Shown one piece after another: positions 1 through 4,580 of a DNA stretch of 5,271 nucleotides. The position numbers and the translations under genes are program-made. The notes beneath the pieces were generated by a model. That model saw nothing but the letters and a program-made list of their open reading frames with translations. It was not told the origin of the DNA and made no database searches. Numbering within the stretch: position 1 is the first letter of the stretch; every line of letters begins with the position of its first letter. The stretch is from Bacteroidota bacterium (GTDB lineage: Bacteria; CLD3; SB21): contig JAGQUY010000471.1 of assembly GCA_020438245.1 (NCBI GenBank), forward strand, positions 1-5,271, in the 5' to 3' direction.

Positions 1-1541
1 CCGAAGAAGTTGCCCAGGCTGTTCAAATAGAGACTGTCCCCTACGATTTCAGGAATTACTCCGATGGCGACCACCGAAAAGGAATAATCCAGCGTATCGT
101 TGTCGATGTCTTTGAAAAAATCAGACAGACGGTAAATGCCAAGCCTTCCAAAATCTTCGTCCAACGTCGTATCCCGCAACGCCGTCTGGATAAAAGGCGA
201 ATCGCTGACGGGTGTTACGTTAATGATCAAGGTATCCCTGACTTCCGCCATCGACGGATCCTCCGCGGTGAGATACACCGCAACGATACCGTTGGAATCC
301 TGCACAGTCTGCAGATATAAACTGTCGTTGGAAACAACCGCCAGCAGTCTGGAGGAGTCAGACGTCATGGCCCCAAAAATCAATGGATCGCCTTCAGGAT
401 CGGAAAAAACCGTCGAAAGCCGCGCGATAAAGATACGGCCGACATCTTCCGGAATGGACCCGTCGGGCAACGCAAACACCACCCGCGGAGCGTCGTTTTG
501 CGCTGTGACCGTCACGACGAACGTATCCCGAACGACCTGCGGAAATTCGTCCTGTGCAGATACGATGAGTTGGTATGTGCCGCTTGAATCGGTTTGCGAT
601 TGTAGTTGGATGGAATTTCCGAGTACCTGAGCGGTAATACCGGGCGGCGCCGAAACCGAAAATGTCAATGGCGAATCGCTGTCCTCGAAGTACGTATTCA
701 GGTTGCCTCCAAAGGAAACGACCCCGAAATCTTCCTGCATCGTGGTATCCGGAATCTGAGCAATTCTGACGGGCGCTCGACTTTTTGTAATTTGGGAGCC
801 GGAAAGACTGTCGGCAAGGTAGTTTTCTGATCCTCCCGTACCATTATATTCAAACAATGCGGCGTAGTACGTCTGTTGCTTTTGCAGTCCCAGAACTGTA
901 ACAGAGGTGCCTGAGTTGTTATACACAACATAGTTGCCGTTACCGGCCTGATCACCCGATCCGAACGTACTGTTTGCGGTATACCCCTGCCCATCCGACG
1001 GGGAGGACGTGATCTCGGAGCCTGCCCGCAGCACAAGGACTCTTGCATTGCCGTTTCCCGGTGACCATGAAATACTCATGGATGTACTGTCGATATTGGA
1101 AAAGTTCAGAGCGGTCGGAGGTACCGTCGGTTCAGCTGCATAGGAGGTAGCCAGCAATTTAACCTTCACCGTCGATGCTTCTCCGGAGCTGTGATTGATA
1201 TCCTGATCAAAAGAAGCCGCCGTGCTTGGGGAAAAACGCACATAAATAGTTGTCGTATCCAGGGCCGGATCAAGCAGGATCTGTGAAGTAAAGCCGGATC
1301 CGTTCGTTTTGCTGATTTCGAATGCGGCAGGAGCATTGATCGTTAACGAATCCACCAAATTCGTGCCGTAGACATGATAGGTCAGCGTGACGTTTTGTCC
1401 CACCGGCACGTTGCCGAAATCGAGCGTGGACGGTTCGACGAAAATCGTCTGTGCCGACAGACTCAGGGTAAACAAAAATCCGCCGAGGGTCGATCGTATC
1501 ATAGACTTACTTATACAAAAACAGGCCGCTTTCGATCTCAT
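1..1541 (-). CDS. Secreted multidomain repeat protein (N-terminal domain, FN3-like, cadherin-like/tandem-95 repeats), 3' end outside window
   Basis: One reading frame stays open for about 513 codons from 1541 to the left edge, with no stop or frameshift, so the C-terminus is missing. The N-terminus has a signal-peptide-like stretch (GGFLFTLSLSAQ, about residues 20-31). Next comes a beta-domain with LDFGNVPVGQ near 40 and IYVRFSP near 99-105, then an FN3-like domain at about 138-250 (ISWSPGNGN, NYVVYNN, FEYNG). Cadherin-like repeats follow, beginning at residues 265, 360 and 457. Each has an 'ED.G' motif and a calcium-site-like acidic loop (EDSDSP, DPEGDP, DIDNDT). Such proteins are exported adhesins or surface proteins, often with a C-terminal sorting domain, which cannot be seen here. 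The chosen ATG (1541-1539) overlaps the rluD stop as ATGA and has GGAAAAAA upstream. An in-frame ATG at 1502 would give a shorter, more typical signal peptide and is the main alternative. The ligand is unknown. Confidence 0.9.
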   Translation of the reverse strand, partial: MRSKAACFCISKSMIRSTLGGFLFTLSLSAQTIFVEPSTLDFGNVPVGQNVTLTYHVYGTNLVDSLTINAPAAFEISKTNGSGFTSQILLDPALDTTTIYVRFSPSTAASFDQDINHSSGEASTVKVKLLATSYAAEPTVPPTALNFSNIDSTSMSISWSPGNGNARVLVLRAGSEITSSPSDGQGYTANSTFGSGDQAGNGNYVVYNNSGTSVTVLGLQKQQTYYAALFEYNGTGGSENYLADSLSGSQITKSRAPVRIAQIPDTTMQEDFGVVSFGGNLNTYFEDSDSPLTFSVSAPPGITAQVLGNSIQLQSQTDSSGTYQLIVSAQDEFPQVVRDTFVVTVTAQNDAPRVVFALPDGSIPEDVGRIFIARLSTVFSDPEGDPLIFGAMTSDSSRLLAVVSNDSLYLQTVQDSNGIVAVYLTAEDPSMAEVRDTLIINVTPVSDSPFIQTALRDTTLDEDFGRLGIYRLSDFFKDIDNDTLDYSFSVVAIGVIPEIVGDSLYLNSLGNFF

Positions 1542-2491
1542 TTGATTTTTTCCATCACTGCGGAAAAATCAGACGGGAGCGGGGCCTCGAAAAGCATTTC
1601 TTTCCGAGTCGTGGGATGGATGAATCCCAAGGTTCGTGCATGCAGCGCCTGTCGGGGCATTAATCCGAGCAGGTTTTCCGCCTGTTGCCGGCGCTTACGT
1701 TCGGTGCCGGCCAAGTTCGGATTATCGCCGCCGTAGGTCTTGTCCCCAAAAACCGGATGACCAAGATGAGCCATGTGGACCCGTATCTGGTGAGTGCGTC
1801 CGGTTTCAAGCTTTAGTCTGATCAGAGAAAGAAACAAGAACGTGTTGATTACTTCATAGTGCGTCACAGCCGCCTTACCTGTCTTGACCACAGCAAACTT
1901 TTTTCGATCTCTTGTACTTCGTCCGATTTCCGTCTGAATCGTGCCGTTGTTCTTCTTCGGTTTGCCCCACACCAACGACCAATATTCACGCTCGATCGTG
2001 TGTTTTCGAAAGAGCAGACTCAGGGCACGATGCGCCCGATCATGCTTGGCAACCAATAACAGCCCGCTTGTATCCTTGTCGATACGATGCACGATACCGG
2101 GCCTGATTTTGCCGTTTATTCCGGAGAGATCCTTCACATGATGCAGGAGGGCGTTCACCATGGTACCTGTGTAGTTCGAATAAGCCGGATGCACCACCAT
2201 CCCGGCCGGCTTGTTGACGACGACCAAGTCATCATCCTCATAGACTATATTCAGCGGAATTTCTTCTGCTTGGGCTTCGATCTTTTCAGGAAGCGGCAGA
2301 TTCACCAGTATGACGTCCCTCGGTTTGATTTTGTACGATTTGGCCACCGGTTTTCCGTTGACCACCACCAAGGTTTGTTCCACCAGCTGCTGCGCCCTCG
2401 AACGGGACAAATGCTCGACCGAATCGGCGATGTAGGTATCCACCCTTCTGGGACGCTGATTGCCCGCGACGATAAGTTCGATCTGGCGCAT
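1538..2491 (-). CDS. rluD: 23S rRNA pseudouridine synthase, RluA/RluD family
   Basis: This 317-aa protein has the usual length and layout of RluD. Residues about 15-65 form an S4 RNA-binding domain (RVDTYIADSV, SRAQQLVEQ, VNGKPV, KIKPRD). The catalytic domain starts near 80 with VYEDDDLVVVNKPAGMVVHP. The signature HRIDKDTSG lies at 135-143, and by comparison with the family Asp138 is the catalytic nucleophile. The GRTHQIRVHMAHLGHPVFGD block (231-250) and RQALHA (280-285) are also present. RluD isomerises uridines in helix 69 of 23S rRNA to pseudouridine in the cytoplasm. The RluA family has paralogues with other RNA targets, so the exact target site is inferred. The ATG at 2491-2489 has no clear Shine-Dalgarno sequence. 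It is transcribed divergently from the PduL-like gene, and its TGA overlaps the ATG of the downstream secreted protein. Confidence 0.95.
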   Translation of the reverse strand: MRQIELIVAGNQRPRRVDTYIADSVEHLSRSRAQQLVEQTLVVVNGKPVAKSYKIKPRDVILVNLPLPEKIEAQAEEIPLNIVYEDDDLVVVNKPAGMVVHPAYSNYTGTMVNALLHHVKDLSGINGKIRPGIVHRIDKDTSGLLLVAKHDRAHRALSLLFRKHTIEREYWSLVWGKPKKNNGTIQTEIGRSTRDRKKFAVVKTGKAAVTHYEVINTFLFLSLIRLKLETGRTHQIRVHMAHLGHPVFGDKTYGGDNPNLAGTERKRRQQAENLLGLMPRQALHARTLGFIHPTTRKEMLFEAPLPSDFSAVMEKIK

Positions 2492-2502
2492 TTAGGATTT
2501 GA

Positions 2503-2531
2503 TTGAATCGTTCCCTGAATTTTGCTAAGAT
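2503..2531 (+). promoter_or_regulatory. Putative sigma70-type promoter for the PduL-like gene and pnuC
   Basis: TTGAAT (2503-2508), a 17-bp spacer, and TAAGAT (2526-2531), each matching its consensus at 4 of 6 positions. The predicted start of transcription is near 2538, leaving a leader of only about 18 nt before the TTG codon at 2556. The -10 shares six bases with the -10 proposed for rluD on the other strand. Confidence 0.45.
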
Positions 2532-2555
2532 AGATAGAAATTTTCCGATAAGCAA
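2527..2555 (-). promoter_or_regulatory. Putative sigma70-type promoter for rluD
   Basis: Read on the minus strand, TTGCTT (plus-strand 2550-2555) is separated by 17 bp from TATCTT (plus-strand 2527-2532), which places the rluD ATG roughly 30 nt downstream of the expected transcription start. The -10 matches TATAAT at 4 of 6 positions and the -35 matches only TTG. If the organism uses a Bacteroidota-type sigma factor, the motif rules differ and this assignment weakens. Confidence 0.4.
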
Positions 2556-3293
2556 TTGACCTTGCTCTACTTCCCCGTCCAAACAAGAACTTCGCGTCTC
2601 CTCTTTCCGGAAAAAGGATCGAAGCCGGCCTCGAACCGAACGAGCCTGCGACGATGCAGGATCAGAGTATCAGGTCGTTCGATTGAGGTCCCTCTTCAAA
2701 CCGGACAGAATCCACGACTCGAACTTGTCTCTTCGGACAGCAATACGCTGGGAATCGAAGCCAAGTCCATATTGAAAAACCGCTCTGTATCCTTTCTGAA
2801 CCTTTCCATTCAAATAGAAATTGACGGCGAGTTGATCCCTTTCGAAGGAGAGATCCAGTTGACCCAGAGAGAGCTTTTTTTGAGCGCGTCGGACATGAAG
2901 ACCTTGGCGATGAAGCCGGGTGATCTGGTTTTCGTCGCTTCCAAAACTGCTCGTCCCACTATCTTCGGAGACGTCATCGTACGTGCTTCTGATCAAAGCT
3001 ATTTTTCCATTGCGGAGCATGAAGCGGATACGGCTCTGCTCACAAAAAGCGATGCGGTCTTCGTCACCGCAGCAGCGGCCGGTCAATCGACCGAGGACGA
3101 CGCGCCCCCGGAAATCATCCTGCCCTCCCGATTTCTCCAGATTTCAGAAAAAACCAACGCCTTGATTACCGAAGCCCACGTCTGGCGAGCTATTCTGAAA
3201 AACAAAAAGATATGGGTATCAAGGCAATCCCGCCTCACACCGGCAGCCAGAGATCTTGGCAAGTCCCGCAACGTCTTTGAATTCGAATTGTAA
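2556..3293 (+). CDS. Divergent PduL-like protein lacking zinc-ligand histidines, with EutQ-N-like C-terminal tail
   Basis: The family was recognised by hand alignment with PduL, which transfers acyl groups between CoA and phosphate. Residues 54-67 (RLELVSSDSNTLGI) match PduL QVEISRTDARTLGI. 'IEIDGELIPFEGEIQLTQREL' (about 87-107) matches the second beta-barrel entry. 'MKPGDLVFV' (119-127) and 'FGDVIVRASD' (137-146) match the segments around HGDMVSV and FNNVAIRVSP. The metal ligands do not survive: QRHIHM has become QRELFL (104-109), MHIDTDEAN has become FSIAEHEAD (150-158), and no NRHxHLS motif exists at the N-terminus. Phosphotransacylase activity is therefore unlikely. Residues about 203-243 (ALITEAHVWRA, RLTPAARDL) resemble the EutQ N-terminus. 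An acidic linker (EDDAPPE, 180-186) lies between the two. The start is uncertain: TTG 2556 is used, TTG 2562 is possible, in-frame stops lie at 2526 and 2535, and no strong ribosome site is seen. pnuC follows after 9 bases. The actual function is unknown. Confidence 0.75.
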   Translation: MTLLYFPVQTRTSRLLFPEKGSKPASNRTSLRRCRIRVSGRSIEVPLQTGQNPRLELVSSDSNTLGIEAKSILKNRSVSFLNLSIQIEIDGELIPFEGEIQLTQRELFLSASDMKTLAMKPGDLVFVASKTARPTIFGDVIVRASDQSYFSIAEHEADTALLTKSDAVFVTAAAAGQSTEDDAPPEIILPSRFLQISEKTNALITEAHVWRAILKNKKIWVSRQSRLTPAARDLGKSRNVFEFEL

Positions 3294-3302
3294 GTAGCTG
3301 CC

Positions 3303-3908
3303 ATGAGCGCTGAAATCGATTTCTACGAACTTTTTGGGTTCATTACCGGCGTTTTATGCGTAGGGCTGCTCATCCGCCAGAACATCTGGAACTGGCCGAT
3401 TGCGATCGTAAACGCCCTGTTTTACATCGTCGTTTTCTTTCACGCCAAATTGTATGCCGACGTCTTTCTTCAGTTTTGTTTTATCACCATCAACTGTTAT
3501 GGGTGGTATGCATGGCTTCGCCGAGGACTCCATGGTGAACGGCTCGTGGTTTCAAGTCTGGATCTTGGAGGGTGGCTTGCCGGTTTTGCGGCGATTGGAG
3601 CCGGTACTTGGATCATCGGACGTCTGCTGTCCGATCACACCGACGCCGCCTTGCCGTACGCCGACGCTCTGGCCACTGCCATAAGCCTGACCGCTCAGTT
3701 TCTCATGGCACGAAAGAAATGGGAAAACTGGATTCTGTGGATCGCAGTAAACTTGTTATATATCGGAATCTATTTCATGAGAGGCCTGCATCTTACGCAG
3801 GTATTGTACGTTATCTATTTGGTTCTTGCGTCGATGGGACTTCGTGAATGGCTTCGGGTCCGGCGGTTGCAAGAACGAGAACTACCGGCCACAATCGCAC
3901 CCCAATAA
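3303..3908 (+). CDS. pnuC: PnuC-family nicotinamide riboside/NMN-type vitamin transporter
   Basis: This 201-aa, strongly hydrophobic membrane protein has about seven predicted helices (roughly 9-24, 28-49, 52-72, 88-109, 117-135, 141-158, 163-181). Family hallmarks are RQNIWNWPIAIVNALFY (25-41), FFHAKLYAD (45-53), YGWYAWLRRG (66-75), TDAALPYADALATAISL (113-129), AQFLMARKKWENW (131-143) and LYVIYLVLASMGLREW (168-183). PnuC proteins let nicotinamide riboside cross the inner membrane by facilitated diffusion, and intracellular phosphorylation traps it for NAD synthesis. Close relatives move thiamine (PnuT) or riboflavin (PnuX), so the substrate is not certain from sequence alone. The ATG lies 9 bases after the stop of the PduL-like gene, so the two are very likely one transcript. 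The ribosome site is weak, and no kinase partner such as nadR is in view. Confidence 0.93.
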   Translation: MSAEIDFYELFGFITGVLCVGLLIRQNIWNWPIAIVNALFYIVVFFHAKLYADVFLQFCFITINCYGWYAWLRRGLHGERLVVSSLDLGGWLAGFAAIGAGTWIIGRLLSDHTDAALPYADALATAISLTAQFLMARKKWENWILWIAVNLLYIGIYFMRGLHLTQVLYVIYLVLASMGLREWLRVRRLQERELPATIAPQ

Positions 3909-3909
3909 A

Positions 3910-3923
3910 TCCCCACCTTGTAA
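3910..3923 (+). repeat. Direct repeat copy 1 in the pnuC-marR intergenic region
   Basis: TCCCCACCTTGTAA starts one base after the pnuC stop codon. It recurs with a single C/T difference at 3981-3994, exactly 71 bp downstream. The function is unknown. It could be a pair of regulator half-sites or a duplication remnant. Confidence 0.5.
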
Positions 3924-3980
3924 GAAACTCCGGGGCCGAAGGATACCCTTCCCTTGCCTTCATAACCGGCAAAATTTCAG

Positions 3981-3994
3981 TCCCCACTTTGTAA
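3981..3994 (+). repeat. Direct repeat copy 2, abutting the palindrome upstream of marR
   Basis: TCCCCACTTTGTAA is the second copy of the 14-bp repeat (13/14 identical to 3910-3923). Its last three bases (TAA) form the outer left arm of the palindrome at 3992-4013, so a protein binding here might contact both elements. Confidence 0.5.
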
Positions 3995-4013
3995 CATGAT
4001 GCAGATCATTTTA
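3992..4013. promoter_or_regulatory. Palindromic operator, FNR/CRP-type or MarR-type
   Basis: The left arm is TAAcATGAT (3992-4000), the centre is GCAG (4001-4004), and the right arm is ATCATtTTA (4005-4013). Eight of nine arm positions pair. The core ATGAT-N4-ATCAT differs from the FNR consensus TTGAT-N4-ATCAA only at the outermost base of each half. Its centre is near 4002.5, about 38-41 bp before a start point predicted from TATTAT/TATTTT (4028-4036), the distance expected for activation by an FNR/CRP-family protein. Control by such a factor would suit a respiratory cytochrome downstream. The alternative is an autoregulatory operator for the MarR protein encoded 45 bp further on. Confidence 0.5.
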
Positions 4014-4027
4014 TCTGGCTCGGTATC

Positions 4028-4036
4028 TATTATTTT
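4028..4036 (+). promoter_or_regulatory. Putative -10 region of the marR-cytochrome operon
   Basis: TATTAT (4028-4033) overlaps TATTTT (4031-4036). Either places transcription start around 4040-4043, some 15-18 nt before the marR ATG. No good -35 hexamer is seen at the usual distance; that position is occupied by the palindrome at 3992-4013, as in activator-dependent promoters. TATAAA at 4041-4046 is another candidate but would leave almost no leader. Confidence 0.3.
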
Positions 4037-4057
4037 AGGCTATAAAGTAAAGGCCCT

Positions 4058-4513
4058 ATGGACGCCCTTTCCGACCAAATCGAAACCATCACGGAGCTTC
4101 TGTGCGAATTGACGCGCCGTTGTACCATGAAAGATGAGGCCTTTGCGTCGAGCTTCAATCTCAACCCTGCGGAAATTCGCCTCCTGAAGGTTTTCGCTTT
4201 CCGGACAACCTATTCGGTAAAAGACCTGAGGCAGGCTATGGGACTGACTCCCGGACGAATCACGCATATTGTCAGTTCTCTCGAGGAAAGAAAACTGGTG
4301 AAACGTACGTCCGACCCCGCAGACAACCGCAACATCCTGGTACATTTGACCGGCCGGGCAGCCCCGTTGATTCGAAATATCAAAAAAAACTACCTCCGGA
4401 TGCATACTGATCTCCTTGGTTCGATGAACGATAAAGAACTCAAAGCTATTCGTGAAACCCTGGAGACGTTGGTCGCCCTTTCAAAAAAGCCGAATCAACC
4501 TGCGGATGGATGA
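4058..4513 (+). CDS. MarR-family winged-helix transcriptional regulator
   Basis: This is a 151-aa protein of normal MarR length. N-terminal helices (about 5-32) would form part of the dimer interface. 'LNPAEIRLLKVF' (35-46) begins the DNA-binding domain. 'YSVKDLRQAMGLTPGRITHIVSSLEERKLVKR' (52-83) contains the helix-turn-helix, with the recognition helix near 64-77. 'SDPADNRNILVHLTGRA' (85-101) is the wing, with the family D-x-R motif (D89, R91). C-terminal helices (103-143) complete the dimer. MarR proteins bind short palindromes and are commonly released by small ligands or thiol oxidation. Cysteines at 16 and 22 lie near the dimer region, but a redox role is only speculation. AAAGG at 4049-4053 is a reasonable ribosome site with a short 4-nt spacer. 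The gene directly precedes the cytochrome and may regulate that operon. The effector is unknown. Confidence 0.92.
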   Translation: MDALSDQIETITELLCELTRRCTMKDEAFASSFNLNPAEIRLLKVFAFRTTYSVKDLRQAMGLTPGRITHIVSSLEERKLVKRTSDPADNRNILVHLTGRAAPLIRNIKKNYLRMHTDLLGSMNDKELKAIRETLETLVALSKKPNQPADG

Positions 4514-4580
4514 GTATCAGATAGTTTTAGAGTATAAAATGAAAATGAAGATGGAATCAAACCGAACGAGTATAGAATGA
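4506..4580 (+). CDS. Possible 24-codon linking ORF between marR and the cytochrome gene
   Basis: ATG at 4506 opens a 24-codon frame, MDEYQIVLEYKMKMKMESNR then TSIE, ending with TGA at 4578-4580. It begins inside the last codons of marR (8-bp overlap) and ends in an ATGA overlap with the cytochrome start. Internal in-frame ATGs at 4539, 4545 and 4551 could also serve as starts. No strong ribosome site precedes 4506; AGAG at 4529-4532 could serve 4539. The peptide has no recognisable family. It may be a translational-coupling leader or a chance ORF. Confidence 0.25.
   Translation: MDEYQIVLEYKMKMKMESNRTSIE

Noticed and set aside
136..630. 164-codon open frame on the plus strand
   Set aside because: It lies opposite the secreted repeat protein, whose frame shows recognisable domains throughout. 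The plus-strand product is low-complexity Ser/Thr-rich and has no family features.
2521..2537. Bacteroidota-type -7/-33 promoter reading (TTTG elements)
   Set aside because: A TTTG occurs at 2521, but the TAnnTTTG motif with a matching upstream TTTG at the right spacing is not present. The sigma70 reading fits better on both strands.
2535..2558. Upstream extension of the PduL-like gene to recover the missing NRHxHLS motif
   Set aside because: In-frame stops at 2526 and 2535 block extension. No alternative frame upstream encodes the motif, and the rluD start leaves no room.
2286..2586. Two minus-strand open frames of about 95 codons reaching across the rluD start
   Set aside because: They are out of frame with rluD, overlap its S4 domain, and would run through the divergent promoter region. 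The products resemble no family.
3938..3951. Hairpin GAAGG-ATAC-CCTTC after pnuC as a terminator
   Set aside because: The stem is only 5 bp and is followed by CCCTTGCC rather than a T-tract, so it does not meet the criteria for an intrinsic terminator.
3954..3972. Inverted repeat TTGCC-N9-GGCAA
   Set aside because: Five-base arms with a nine-base spacer are expected by chance, and there is no T-run or promoter relationship to support a function.
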